A DNA stretch of 64,000 nucleotides from JBKGYG01 sp046546235. GTDB lineage: Bacteria > Bacillota > Clostridia > Lachnospirales > DSM-24629. Positions 36,222-44,913 of the stretch are shown piece by piece (position 1 is the first letter of the stretch; each line of letters opens with the position of its first letter). Location: NCBI GenBank assembly GCA_046546235.1, contig JBKGYG010000001.1, positions 62,001 to 126,000 on the forward strand. Direction: 5' to 3'. The position numbers were made by a program, and so were the translations under genes. The notes below the pieces were generated by a model. The model did no database searches. It saw only the letters and a program-made list of their open reading frames with translations, and was not told the origin of the DNA.

Positions 36222-37415
36222 TTATTTTATACCTACAGCCTTTTTTAAGACATCAACTTTATCCGTTTTTTCCCAAGGAAGATCTATATCTGTGCGCCCA
36301 AAATGCCCGTAAGCAGCGGTCTGTTTATAAATAGGTGCTCTCAACTTAAGATCTTTAATAATTGCAGCTGGCCTTAAATCAAAGTTATTATTAATTATTT
36401 CTGTTATTTTCTCATCTTTAATAATACCTGTTCCATGGGTATTAACTAATACTGATACTGGTTTTGCAATACCTATAGCATATGCTAATTCTATTTCACA
36501 TCTTGTTGCAAGCCCTGCTGCCACAATGTTTTTTGCAACATAACGTGCTGCATATGCCGCTGATCTATCTACTTTGGTAGGATCTTTACCAGAAAAAGCT
36601 CCTCCTCCATGGCTTGCATAGCCACCATAAGTATCTACGATTATTTTTCTGCCTGTTAATCCAGCATCTCCTTGTGGCCCGCCAATAACAAATCTACCTG
36701 TTGGATTTACGAAGTAATTAGTATTTTCATCTAATAGGTCAGCCGGAATAACTTCTTTAATAACATGTTCTATAATATCTTTTTCAATTATCCCTTGTTC
36801 AACTTCTGGATCATGTTGAGTGGAAACAACAACTGTCTCTATTCGCATTGGCTTATCATCTTCGTATTCTACTGTTACTTGGGCCTTTCCATCAGGCCTA
36901 AGATAATCCAAAGTTCCGTTTTTTCTTACTTCAGTTAATCTTTTAGTTAACTTGTGGGCTAAAGAAATTGGCATAGGCATTAGCTCAGGTGTTTCGTCAC
37001 AAGCAAATCCAAACATCATTCCTTGATCCCCTGCACCTATAGCTTGAATTTCTTTTTCAGACAACTCTCCTTTTTTAGCCTCTAAGGCTTTATCTACTCC
37101 CATTGCTATATCTGAAGATTGTTCATCTAAAGAAACTAAAACAGCACAAGTATCACCATCAAATCCATACTTAGCTCTATCATATCCTATATCTTTTATA
37201 GTACTCCTTGCTATTTTTGTAATATCAACATAACAAGTTGTTGATATTTCTCCAATAATCAATATCAATCCCGTTGATACAGCTGTTTCACAAGCAACTC
37301 TTGCATTTGGGTCTTTTGCAAAAATGTCATCTAAAATAGCATCAGAAATTTGATCACAAACTTTATCTGGATGCCCTTCTGTTACTGATTCAGATGTAAA
37401 TAATCTCTTTGCCAT
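36222..37415 (-). CDS. metK: S-adenosylmethionine synthetase
   Basis: 397 aa. Starts [20 protein letters not shown], with ATP and metal motifs [18 protein letters not shown] and [20 protein letters not shown]. It makes SAM from methionine and ATP. The frame is open for 50 codons upstream, but AGGAGGAATGGAA 7 nt before ATG 37415 and family length fix the start. A sigma-A promoter lies at 37506-37534. No SAM riboswitch is visible in the 100-nt leader. Confidence 0.98.
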   Translation of the reverse strand: MAKRLFTSESVTEGHPDKVCDQISDAILDDIFAKDPNARVACETAVSTGLILIIGEISTTCYVDITKIARSTIKDIGYDRAKYGFDGDTCAVLVSLDEQSSDIAMGVDKALEAKKGELSEKEIQAIGAGDQGMMFGFACDETPELMPMPISLAHKLTKRLTEVRKNGTLDYLRPDGKAQVTVEYEDDKPMRIETVVVSTQHDPEVEQGIIEKDIIEHVIKEVIPADLLDENTNYFVNPTGRFVIGGPQGDAGLTGRKIIVDTYGGYASHGGGAFSGKDPTKVDRSAAYAARYVAKNIVAAGLATRCEIELAYAIGIAKPVSVLVNTHGTGIIKDEKITEIINNNFDLRPAAIIKDLKLRAPIYKQTAAYGHFGRTDIDLPWEKTDKVDVLKKAVGIK

Positions 37416-37505
37416 TTCCATTCCTCCTTTGTATATAATTATTCTATCTACTTCACTTATTAAAACTGATCTTTTCTTATGAAGACAAGTTAATATCATT
37501 ATAGT

Positions 37506-37534
37506 ATTATACATCATACATAAAACTATGTCAT
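37506..37534 (-). promoter_or_regulatory. sigma-A promoter of metK
   Basis: Minus-strand ATGACA (37529-37534), 17-nt spacer, TATAAT (37506-37511), giving a leader of about 85 nt. Confidence 0.75.
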
Positions 37535-37585
37535 TACTATTTTTACTAAAAAACATACTTTTCATAATTTACTAAACCCTTATCA

Positions 37586-38656
37586 TTAATGTAATTCATT
37601 CAATATTTCTTTAACTGGGTTTAAAAAAAAGAGCAAAGAATGTGCTACTTTTCTTTCGCCTTTATAAGATGGTCTATTAATTACCTCATTTTGGACTACC
37701 ATAGTAGATGATGCTCCACCATCTAAATAAACAGCATTATAACTTCCAGCATCTAACATTATTTCTGCTGCTTCATATCCTGAAACACCTATACTATACC
37801 CCGGCTGTCTACCATCAATAACTTTTATTATTACTTTATCATCCTTAGTTACTCCAAATAATGTTCTAGGTGATGAATAATTTGTATATCCTAAAAAATC
37901 TTCTTTGCTTTTAGATATATTTTCCCCATCTTTAACAATCCATCCTCCGGATTGAAAACCTTCTACTATATTATATGAAGGAGATGTTTTAGTACTAAAT
38001 GAAACTTTTTTTCCTACCTTCTCATTTTCCTCTACCATATCTACACCTGAAATAACCTGAGATAATACATAATCATAATTTATAATTGGTACAGGTTCAT
38101 TAGTAAAAACTACATCTTTTATCTTATTATCCTTAATTAAATAGTTTATACTATGTCTAGTTATTCTTGTATCATTACCATATTCAGGAGTGTATAATAT
38201 CCATTCTTTATAATAAGCTACTCTATTTATACCATTTATATACAACTCTTCTTCCTTTATTTTTACTTTTTCAATAGTTTCTATATTATCAATAAACACA
38301 TCTTTTTCTTCATTTATTCCTACAGTAGGAGTTATTATATTGGAAAAGCTCAACCATTCACCATCTGTAACAAGTCCACCAATATGTTGGCCATAATGAT
38401 CGTAAAAAATACCATTAACTGCAGCTATTGCATCAAACCGTTTACTCATACTACTTGTAGTCTCAAAACCATAAACTTTATCAAAAGATAGTGAATTTTT
38501 TAATTCTATTTCTGAAGCTTTCATATTTATTGTTAATGTATGAATGACTTGTTCCTTATTATTAATTTGCATCTCTTCTTTTGTATACTGAATTGGAACT
38601 GGTTTTAAAACTAATTCAGCAATAACAATCATATTAAGTATATATTTTATAATCAT
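37586..38656 (-). CDS. exported phosphodiester-glycosidase-family protein
   Basis: 356 aa. It has an N-terminal signal or anchor (MIIKYILNMIVIAELVLKPV) and then the NAGPA/DUF2233 fold: IAAVNGIFYDHYGQHIGGLV, RTLFGVTKDDKVIIKVIDGR, AEIMLDAGSYNAVYLDGGAS and STMVVQNEV. The human member removes GlcNAc from mannose-6-phosphate; bacterial members cleave sugar-phosphodiesters in the envelope. Start ATG 38656 has TTGAGGTG upstream, giving a clean signal peptide. It stands alone between flagellar rod genes and metK. Family is clear, substrate unknown. Confidence 0.85.
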   Translation of the reverse strand: MIIKYILNMIVIAELVLKPVPIQYTKEEMQINNKEQVIHTLTINMKASEIELKNSLSFDKVYGFETTSSMSKRFDAIAAVNGIFYDHYGQHIGGLVTDGEWLSFSNIITPTVGINEEKDVFIDNIETIEKVKIKEEELYINGINRVAYYKEWILYTPEYGNDTRITRHSINYLIKDNKIKDVVFTNEPVPIINYDYVLSQVISGVDMVEENEKVGKKVSFSTKTSPSYNIVEGFQSGGWIVKDGENISKSKEDFLGYTNYSSPRTLFGVTKDDKVIIKVIDGRQPGYSIGVSGYEAAEIMLDAGSYNAVYLDGGASSTMVVQNEVINRPSYKGERKVAHSLLFFLNPVKEILNELH

Positions 38657-38805
38657 AATACACCTCAATTTACAAAACATTAATTCCACACACACCCAAT
38701 ATTTGTTATTGCTAAACAAATACTCTTATCTAATTAAACTTACCCAATTGGTTCAAATTACTAAGTTACAATTGTTTTGAAGGTGTGGCATTAATTTTAA
38801 TTAAG

Positions 38806-38832
38806 AAAACCCTGTAAAGAATTATTACAGGG
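38806..38832 (-). terminator. terminator after the flagellar rod operon
   Basis: Minus-strand CCCTGTAA / TTTACAGGG stem with TAATTC loop, followed by TTTTC. It lies about 20 nt past the FlgJ-like stop and closes the mbl–flhO–flhP–flgJ-like unit. Confidence 0.85.
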
Positions 38833-38850
38833 TAATATAAGTTTTTCTTT

Positions 38851-39150
38851 TTATTCGTTTGATAATTGCTTATATAACTTGCTAGCTAGTCCTAAGCCTT
38901 GACCCTTTGCAGCTTCCTTAGCGTATTCTTCATAAAGCATATCTTTAAAAATCTTCTCACCTTGTGATTCTTTTATAAGTCCTGATTCCGGAACAGTCTT
39001 TCTCATCTCTTTTAACATTTGATTTATAAAGTAAGACTCAAACTGTTCACAAGCATCTTTCAATTCTTTATTATCTTTTGGAGTGTTTTTTAATTTATGC
39101 TCTAACTGATTTTGATTCATTGTATTTTCGTAATATGTATCTAGTTTCAA
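38851..39150 (-). CDS. FlgJ-like rod-binding protein
   Basis: 99 aa. The core motif is LKDACEQFESYFINQMLKEM, then RKTVPESGLIKESQGEKIF and DMLYEEYAKEAAKGQGLGLA. This is the rod-binding N-terminal domain of FlgJ without the muramidase part, the usual Firmicute form. It is 13 nt after the distal rod gene. It probably caps the growing rod. Confidence 0.9.
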   Translation of the reverse strand: MKLDTYYENTMNQNQLEHKLKNTPKDNKELKDACEQFESYFINQMLKEMRKTVPESGLIKESQGEKIFKDMLYEEYAKEAAKGQGLGLASKLYKQLSNE

Positions 39151-39163
39151 AATTACTCACCTA

Positions 39164-39979
39164 CTAACGTTTTAATTGATTAACTTGTGCCAACATATCG
39201 TCCGAAGTTTGTATCGATTTTGAACTAACTTCATAAGCTCTTTGTGATACAATCATATCAACCATCTCTTCAACCACTTGAACATTAGAAACTTCCAAAT
39301 TTTTACTAAGTATAGTGCTATTTACTAAATCATCGTCTTCTCCTTCTAAAAGAGGCTCTCCTGATGCAGAAGTTCTCCTTAGTAAGTTATCCCCAACTTT
39401 TTCCAATCCTATAGGATTATTAAATTGATTAATTCTAAATGATATATCTAATTCCTCAACTTCATTATCTTCATTGATATATCTAAATGCTCCATCTCTA
39501 CCAATTTCGAGCTTACTAAGGTCAATGTTATCATCTAACTCTATAGGTTCCCCTTCTGAATCTAAAATAGGATACCCATCAGATGTTACTAACATTATGC
39601 TATCTTCAGATACTGATAACTTAAAACTACCATCTCTCGTATAATGTTCTTCGTTATTAGGCCCTAAAACTGTAAAGAATCCTTTTCCATCAATTGCAAA
39701 ATCAAAATCATTTTCTGTATTTTCTATAGTTCCTTGTGTAAAGTTAATACTTGTAGCAACTGGCCTTACTCCATGTCCTACTTGTAATGGAACTGGTTTC
39801 CCTTCGCCATTTTCATTAACACCAGCTTTTACCATCGTATCATAAAGCAAAGACTTAAATTCTACCCGTTCTTTTTTATAACCTACAGTATTAACATTAG
39901 CTAAATTATTTGAAATTGTATCTACCTTAAGTTGTTGTGACGTCATTCCCGATGCTGCACTCCATAATGAACGCATCAT
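39164..39979 (-). CDS. flhP: flagellar rod protein FlgG-type (FlhP)
   Basis: 271 aa. N-terminal rod motif LWSAASGMTSQQLKVDTISN then NLANVNTVGYKK, FAIDGKGFFTVLGPNNEEHY, and C-terminal LEVSNVQVVEEMVDMIVSQR AYEVSSK. It forms the distal rod. In Bacillus the order spoIIID–mbl–flhO–flhP is the same, so the flhP name is used. GGAGGTGGTTTAAT precedes ATG. Confidence 0.92.
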   Translation of the reverse strand: MMRSLWSAASGMTSQQLKVDTISNNLANVNTVGYKKERVEFKSLLYDTMVKAGVNENGEGKPVPLQVGHGVRPVATSINFTQGTIENTENDFDFAIDGKGFFTVLGPNNEEHYTRDGSFKLSVSEDSIMLVTSDGYPILDSEGEPIELDDNIDLSKLEIGRDGAFRYINEDNEVEELDISFRINQFNNPIGLEKVGDNLLRRTSASGEPLLEGEDDDLVNSTILSKNLEVSNVQVVEEMVDMIVSQRAYEVSSKSIQTSDDMLAQVNQLKR

Positions 39980-39995
39980 ATTAAACCACCTCCAA

Positions 39996-40754
39996 TTATA
40001 GCCTTGCTATATCATTAACAGCTTTCCCTAAAGTTTCATCCTGTGTTTGAACAACTTTTTGATTAGATTCAAAACTTCTCATCACATTAATCATATCGAC
40101 CATTTCTCTAATAGAATTAACATTAGATTCTTCTAAAAATCCTTGGAGAACTTGTCCTTCAAATTCCATAGGTTCTACATCCTCCTCTATAGAATAAAGA
40201 TTGTCCCCAATTTTTCTTGCATCTTCTTTATCAAAATTTACAATATTGATAGTGTCTATATGCTCGTCATTAAGAAATACTTGTCCTTTTTCATTTATTC
40301 TAACATCACCTTTATCTAAGACTATTTCTCCATTTTGCCCCATAACGTTAAAACCATCTTTTGTCATTAGTTCTCCCTCTTTTGATAACACAAAAGAACC
40401 ATCTCTTGTGTATCTATTGTCAAAATTACCTTCTTCATCAGTAATGCCAATATTAATAAATCCTTCCCCTTGTAAAGCAATATTAAAAGGATCATTAGTC
40501 TGTATAAAAGACCCCTGATTAAAATCTGTATAAACTTCCCCTAACTTAACACCTAAGTTCATATTCCCAATTGGAGCATTTGGGAGTTTTGAATCATTTA
40601 CTTTTAATGTTAATACATCTTCAAAAGATTGAACCACTACTCCATCTTTTTTAAAACCTGTTGTATTAACATTAGCTAGATTATTTGATATAATATCCAT
40701 CCTTTGCTGCTGGTTAATCATCCCTGTTGCTGCTGTATATAAGCCTTTAATCAT
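39996..40754 (-). CDS. flhO: flagellar rod protein FlgF/FlgG-type (FlhO)
   Basis: 252 aa. N-terminal IKGLYTAATGMINQQQRMDI then SNNLANVNTTGFKK, NIALQGEGFINIGITDEEGN, and C-terminal EESNVNSIREMVDMINVMRS. It is the proximal partner of the next gene in the rod. It follows mbl by 33 nt. Its paralogy with flhP is visible at both ends. Confidence 0.9.
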   Translation of the reverse strand: MIKGLYTAATGMINQQQRMDIISNNLANVNTTGFKKDGVVVQSFEDVLTLKVNDSKLPNAPIGNMNLGVKLGEVYTDFNQGSFIQTNDPFNIALQGEGFINIGITDEEGNFDNRYTRDGSFVLSKEGELMTKDGFNVMGQNGEIVLDKGDVRINEKGQVFLNDEHIDTINIVNFDKEDARKIGDNLYSIEEDVEPMEFEGQVLQGFLEESNVNSIREMVDMINVMRSFESNQKVVQTQDETLGKAVNDIARL

Positions 40755-40787
40755 ATTGCTTCACTCCCTCTTTTAATAGGATTAATC

Positions 40788-41783
40788 TTAGCTATTCTTT
40801 GTTCCATGAGCTAAAAACTCAACATATTTTCCAGTTCCAATAGCCACACAGGTTAGTGGGTCATCAGCTGTTAATACATTTATGCCTGTCTTTTGTTCAA
40901 TTAATTGATCAAGCCCTTGTAATAAACTTCCTCCGCCTGTCATAACTATACCTCTGTCAGCTATATCAGACGTAAGTTCTGGTGGTGTCTTCTCAAGAAC
41001 ACTATGCACCGCTTCAACTATTTGAGAAGTTACTTCTTTTAAAGCTTCTTCTGTTTCTTCAGAAGAAACTGTAATAGTTTTTGGCAATCCAGTTATAAGA
41101 TTACGTCCCCTAACATCCATCGTTAGTTCTTCAGGCCTTTTAAATGCAGTTCCTATCTTCACTTTAATATCTTCAGCAGTTCTTTCTCCGATAAGAAGAT
41201 TGTGTTTCTTCCTCATATATCTAACAATTGCTTCATCAAAGTTATCCCCAGCTATTTTTATTGATGTACTAACTACCGTACCTCCTAAAGAAATAACTGC
41301 TATGTCTGTTGTTCCGCCCCCTATATCTACGACCATGCTGCCGCAAGCTTTTGTTATATCTATCCCTGAACCAATTGCAGCTGCAATTGGTTCTTCAATA
41401 ATTTCTACTCTTCTTGCACCTGCTTGATAAGTAGCATCTTCAACAGCCCTTTTTTCAACTTCTGTCACACCGCTAGGCACACAAACACTAATACGAGGCT
41501 TTCTAAGTAATCTCTTGCCAACAGCTTTAGCAATAAAATATTTTAACATTTTTTCTGTAACTGTATAATCGGAAATAACACCTTGTCTCAAAGGTCTTAT
41601 TGCTACAATATTACCTGGCGTTCTACCTAACATATTTCGAGCCTCACTACCTACTGCCAAAATTTCACCCGTGTCTCTATCTTTTGCAACTACAGATGGT
41701 TCTTTTAATACTACACCTTTTCCTTTAACGTATACCAGTACACTAGCTGTACCAAGATCAATTCCAATATCTGTTCCGAACAT
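40788..41783 (-). CDS. mbl: MreB/Mbl-family actin-like cell-shape protein
   Basis: 331 aa. Actin-fold phosphate motifs IGIDLGTASVLVYVKGKGVV, VVDIGGGTTDIAVISLGGT and VMTGGGSLLQGLDQLIEQ, with GRTPGNIVAIRPLRQGVISD between. It guides lateral wall synthesis. Adjacency to spoIIID and flhO matches Bacillus mbl rather than mreB of the mreBCD operon. Start ATG 41783 has GGAAGGGGTAC upstream. Confidence 0.92.
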   Translation of the reverse strand: MFGTDIGIDLGTASVLVYVKGKGVVLKEPSVVAKDRDTGEILAVGSEARNMLGRTPGNIVAIRPLRQGVISDYTVTEKMLKYFIAKAVGKRLLRKPRISVCVPSGVTEVEKRAVEDATYQAGARRVEIIEEPIAAAIGSGIDITKACGSMVVDIGGGTTDIAVISLGGTVVSTSIKIAGDNFDEAIVRYMRKKHNLLIGERTAEDIKVKIGTAFKRPEELTMDVRGRNLITGLPKTITVSSEETEEALKEVTSQIVEAVHSVLEKTPPELTSDIADRGIVMTGGGSLLQGLDQLIEQKTGINVLTADDPLTCVAIGTGKYVEFLAHGTKNS

Positions 41784-42164
41784 TCATTGTACCCCTTCCA
41801 AATTTATTAGTTTAACTGAAAGATAAATATTCAACTGTTCATCGAACTATTCTTTCATTATGCAACATTTATTCGCTAAAGCGAATTATTTTAAGTTTAT
41901 ATGCTATTCGTTTCCTTAGCATAGACTTATTTTGACTAACTATGTTAGTATCGTTTATTAATTCTGCATAATAATTATGTCTTATTCTTATTATATACAA
42001 TTTATAACTTTTTTTAAAGATAATTATTGAGAAGTTTCAAAGAAATTCATCCTTTACTTTCTATTATTATCATTATACATTTCTTTAGTCAAAAATGTTT
42101 GTTTAAAAATTCTTGTTTAAGGTAAAAGCAACCAATTCTTAATTGGTTGCTTTCCTATTACATA
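41784..42164. other. 381-base intergenic region between spoIIID and mbl
   Basis: No gene of useful length. It holds the spoIIID terminator at 42124-42153 and a 16-base palindrome at 41871-41886 (ATTCGCTAAAGCGAAT) in the mbl leader. An AT-rich stretch at about 41995-42020 contains TATAAT on the minus strand with only a weak -35 (TTTAAA). mbl is probably transcribed from within this region. Confidence 0.6.
42124..42153 (-). terminator. terminator after spoIIID
   Basis: Minus-strand AAAGCAACCAATT / AATTGGTTGCTTT, a 13-bp perfect stem with a 3-nt loop, followed by TACC. It begins 12 nt past the spoIIID stop. Confidence 0.9.
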
Positions 42165-42440
42165 TTAATATAATTGTGTTTTTGTATTTTGGGTTAGGTG
42201 AAGATATTTCTCTCGAGTAGCTAAACCACCACGAATATGCCTTTCAGATTTATTAACATCAAGGACTTTCCTTGCTTCAATAGCTAATTTTGGATTAATT
42301 TGAGTTAACCGCTCCGTTACGTCTTTATGTACTGTCGACTTGCTAATTCCAAATTTTTTAGCTGTTTGTCTGACAGTTGCATTTGCCTCAATTATATAAT
42401 TAGCTATATCAATCGCCCTTTTTTCTATGTATTCTTTCAA
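42165..42440 (-). CDS. spoIIID: sporulation transcriptional regulator SpoIIID
   Basis: 91 aa, DNA-binding. The helix-turn-helix block is ATVRQTAKKFGISKSTVHKD and the C-terminal block is LDVNKSERHIRGGLATREKY, both diagnostic. It acts in the mother cell. It starts at TTG (42440) with GAGGGGGAC upstream; the N-terminus KEYIEKRAIDIANYI aligns with known SpoIIID, so no upstream start is needed. A sigma-E-like promoter is present at 42473-42500. Confidence 0.97.
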   Translation of the reverse strand: MKEYIEKRAIDIANYIIEANATVRQTAKKFGISKSTVHKDVTERLTQINPKLAIEARKVLDVNKSERHIRGGLATREKYLHLTQNTKTQLY

Positions 42441-42472
42441 CCTAAGTCCCCCTCTAAAGTTCCGCTTAGTTA

Positions 42473-42500
42473 TATATATGGAATAACAAATAAAAATATG
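42473..42500 (-). promoter_or_regulatory. probable sigma-E promoter of spoIIID
   Basis: Minus-strand CATATT (42495-42500), 14-nt spacer, CATATATA (42473-42480), fitting the mother-cell sigma-E pattern (ATATT ... CATACANT). spoIIID is sigma-E dependent in Bacillus. The region is AT-rich, so certainty is moderate. Confidence 0.6.
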
Positions 42501-42611
42501 AATAATCTATCGATTGATAAATAATTAACAATTAAGTCTTTTCTTCTTTTATAAGTATTGTTCATCTTTTTCATTACTAAATTTACAAAACTTACTTAAA
42601 GTATTATCTCA

Positions 42612-42640
42612 TTGATTTATACTCTTACCTCATTTATAAT
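42612..42640 (+). promoter_or_regulatory. sigma-A promoter of the FMN-binding lipoprotein gene
   Basis: TTGATT (42612-42617), 17-nt spacer, TATAAT (42635-42640), about 55 nt upstream of the ATG. The -10 box lies inside the palindrome at 42629-42647. Confidence 0.8.
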
Positions 42641-42647
42641 AAATGAG
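42629..42647. promoter_or_regulatory. palindromic operator candidate over the -10 box
   Basis: CTCATTTATAATAAATGAG: perfect 9-bp arms around a single A, centred on the -10 box of the FMN-binding lipoprotein promoter. A dimeric repressor binding here would block RNA polymerase. The regulator is not identifiable from this window. Confidence 0.6.
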
Positions 42648-42695
42648 TATTATGACTTTGATAACTTTATAACAATCTTTTAAGGAGGATATTTT

Positions 42696-43568
42696 ATGAA
42701 AAAAATATTTATAACTTTATTAGTAGTAATATTAACATTTGGATTGTTTGCTGGTTGTGGCAAAAAAGACGATGAACAAACACCAGCTAACAATAATGAA
42801 ACTTCAAATTCAGAAACATCTCTACCTTCTGAGTATGAAGATGGTATTTACTTTGCAACTGAAGAAGATTTTAGCGACTCCGGATGGAAATATGCTGTAA
42901 CTATTGAAGTTGAAAATGGAGAATTTGTTTCAGTTGACTGGAATGGCGCTAACAAAAATGGTGGTAAGGATAAGAAAACATCTTCAGCAGATGGAGATTA
43001 TGGAATGGTAGAAAAAGGCGGAGCTCAAGCTGAATGGCATGAACAAGCTGAAAAAACGGAAGCATATTTGCTTGAAACACAAGATCCTACTGCAATAAGC
43101 TATACTTCTGATGAAGGTCATACAGATGATATTGCTGGAGTTTCAATTCATGTTGTTGAATTTTATAATTTAGTAGAAAAAGCTTTAAGTAATGGTCCAG
43201 TAGAAGTTGGACACTGGCAAGATGGAACTTTTTATGCAGAAGAAGATGATTTTAATAAAGGTTATAAATACACTGTATCTCTTACAGTAATTAATGGTAA
43301 CATTGTAGCAGCAAACTGGGATGCTATATCAGAAGAAGACGAAAAAACCAAAAAACAAGCCTCAATAGATGGAGAATATGGAATGGATGATGCTCCACAA
43401 GGTCCTTGGTTTGAGCAAGCTGCTGCTGTAGAAGCATATTTGTTAGAAACACAAGATCCAACTGCTGTAACATTAGATGAAGATGGTAACAGCGATGATA
43501 TTGCAGGTGCTTCAATAACAGTATCTACATTCTTTGAATTAGCTGATGAAGCTTTACAAGCTAGATAA
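42696..43568 (+). CDS. two-domain FMN-binding lipoprotein (PplA-like)
   Basis: 290 aa. Signal peptide ends in lipobox LFAGC (C21), then a Ser/Asn linker and two homologous domains (about 45-155 and 170-288). Each has DGxFYAxEEDF-type start, GEYGM-type middle, EAYLLETQDPTA and an ApbE-target-like motif: DDIAGVSI (about 144-151) and DDIAGASI (about 267-274). In flavinylated proteins the acceptor is Thr or Ser in D-x-x-[S/A]-G-A-[T/S]; here both would be Ser. It resembles Listeria PplA, an extracellular electron-transfer lipoprotein. The convergent neighbour is ApbE, the flavin transferase. RBS AAGGAGGATATTTT. Family is confident; flavinylation is inference. Confidence 0.82.
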   Translation: MKKIFITLLVVILTFGLFAGCGKKDDEQTPANNNETSNSETSLPSEYEDGIYFATEEDFSDSGWKYAVTIEVENGEFVSVDWNGANKNGGKDKKTSSADGDYGMVEKGGAQAEWHEQAEKTEAYLLETQDPTAISYTSDEGHTDDIAGVSIHVVEFYNLVEKALSNGPVEVGHWQDGTFYAEEDDFNKGYKYTVSLTVINGNIVAANWDAISEEDEKTKKQASIDGEYGMDDAPQGPWFEQAAAVEAYLLETQDPTAVTLDEDGNSDDIAGASITVSTFFELADEALQAR

Positions 43569-43598
43569 ATCCATCCTAATATAACAGTAAAATAACAG

Positions 43599-43630
43599 CA
43601 AAAGAAAGGCTATATGCCTTTCTTTTGTTT
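43599..43630 (+). terminator. bidirectional terminator between lipoprotein and apbE
   Basis: CAAAAGAAAGGC / GCCTTTCTTTTG, a 12-bp stem with loop TATAT, followed by TTTTGTG on the plus strand. It lies between the convergent lipoprotein and apbE genes. Confidence 0.85.
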
Positions 43631-43702
43631 TGTGTAAATAAACTAATAATTAAAGAAAATTTAGCAGACAAACAAATATATAAAACGTTCAGGTTTAATA
43701 TT

Positions 43703-44758
43703 TCACTTTTTATATTGATTTATATCTTTTAACATAAACTCAGAATTTTTTAAGTCAAATACTTCTTCTGCTCCGTTTGTTAAATATACATCATTTTCCT
43801 TTGTTATAAAAATAGCATCCACGTCTTCTTCATCTTCAACAAATTCATAACCATCTATTAACCCCATTGAAAAAACAGCTGTAGATAATCCATCACCATC
43901 AACTGAATACTTTGAAAGAATAGTAACACTAGCCAACTCATTATCAAAAGGGTATCCTGTTCTTGGATCTAAAATATGGTGATATTTTATCCCGTTTTTT
44001 TCTAAATAACGTTCATATATACCTGATGTAACTATACTCAAATCTTGACATTCAATCACGCCAAATTCCTTACCTCTTTCTTCAATAGGGTTCTGCAAGC
44101 CTATTTTCCAAATAGAACCATCCGGTTTAGTACCAACTGTTACAATATTTCCTCCTAAATTTATTATTCCACTTTCTATTTTATTTTCTTCCATGTAATC
44201 AACTAATCTATCCGCTACATACCCTTTTGCTATTCCACCCAAATCAATTATCATACCTTTATCCATCAAAAATACTTCTTCCGTTTCTTTATTAATATTT
44301 ATTCTATTATAATCAATTAAAGGAAGTACATCTTCAAGTTCACTTTTTAAAGGCACCTTTGCAGAATCATCTCCTATATTCCACAATTTAACCAAAGGAC
44401 CAATGGTTACATCAAACTTCCCTTCTGATAAACTTGAATATTCTTTTGCCAATAGCAAAAGATCTAAGGTGTCTTCTGATACAACAACTTTATTATTCCC
44501 AGATTCTTGATTTATTTTAGATACTTCACTAGAATCTATGTTTTTACTTAAAAGTTGTTCCATATCTGATATCAACTCAAATATTTCTTCGAAATATTTC
44601 TCTGCTTTATCTTCTTCCGTGTAAATGGTAACTTTAACTATTGTGCCCAGTAAATATGTATAATCTGAATATCTTTCAATATTATTTTTATTACACCCTA
44701 CTAAAAGTTGAATAATAAAAACAAGCACAATAACTAAAACAAATCTATTATTATTCAT
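43703..44758 (-). CDS. apbE: FAD:protein FMN transferase ApbE
   Basis: 351 aa lipoprotein (lipobox LLVGC, C22). ApbE motifs: LLGTIVKVTIY, FDVTIGPLVKLWNIG, IIDLGGIAKGYVADRL, INLGGNIVTVG, VTSGIYERYLEKNGIKYHHI, LDPRTGYPFD, VDGDGLSTAVF. It moves FMN from FAD to Ser/Thr of exported proteins. The FMN-binding lipoprotein opposite (42696-43568) is its likely substrate. GGAGGATGAAAT precedes ATG. It is convergent with its partner, sharing a terminator. Confidence 0.95.
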   Translation of the reverse strand: MNNNRFVLVIVLVFIIQLLVGCNKNNIERYSDYTYLLGTIVKVTIYTEEDKAEKYFEEIFELISDMEQLLSKNIDSSEVSKINQESGNNKVVVSEDTLDLLLLAKEYSSLSEGKFDVTIGPLVKLWNIGDDSAKVPLKSELEDVLPLIDYNRININKETEEVFLMDKGMIIDLGGIAKGYVADRLVDYMEENKIESGIINLGGNIVTVGTKPDGSIWKIGLQNPIEERGKEFGVIECQDLSIVTSGIYERYLEKNGIKYHHILDPRTGYPFDNELASVTILSKYSVDGDGLSTAVFSMGLIDGYEFVEDEEDVDAIFITKENDVYLTNGAEEVFDLKNSEFMLKDINQYKK

Positions 44759-44913
44759 ATTTCATCCTCCATTATGTTATAAATTATGTAAAATTAATGT
44801 CACCTTATACTATCATGTAAATGTCCCCCAAAGCAATTCTTTAGGAGACATTTCAAGGCTTCTCTTTTAATCAACTTAATACCTAATTAAACAAAACGCT
44901 TTAACGGTCTATA

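Noticed and set aside
37416..37565. SAM riboswitch or long N-terminal extension of metK
   Set aside because: No SAM-box conserved core. The upstream open frame contains the promoter and ribosome-binding site, so it is leader, not protein.
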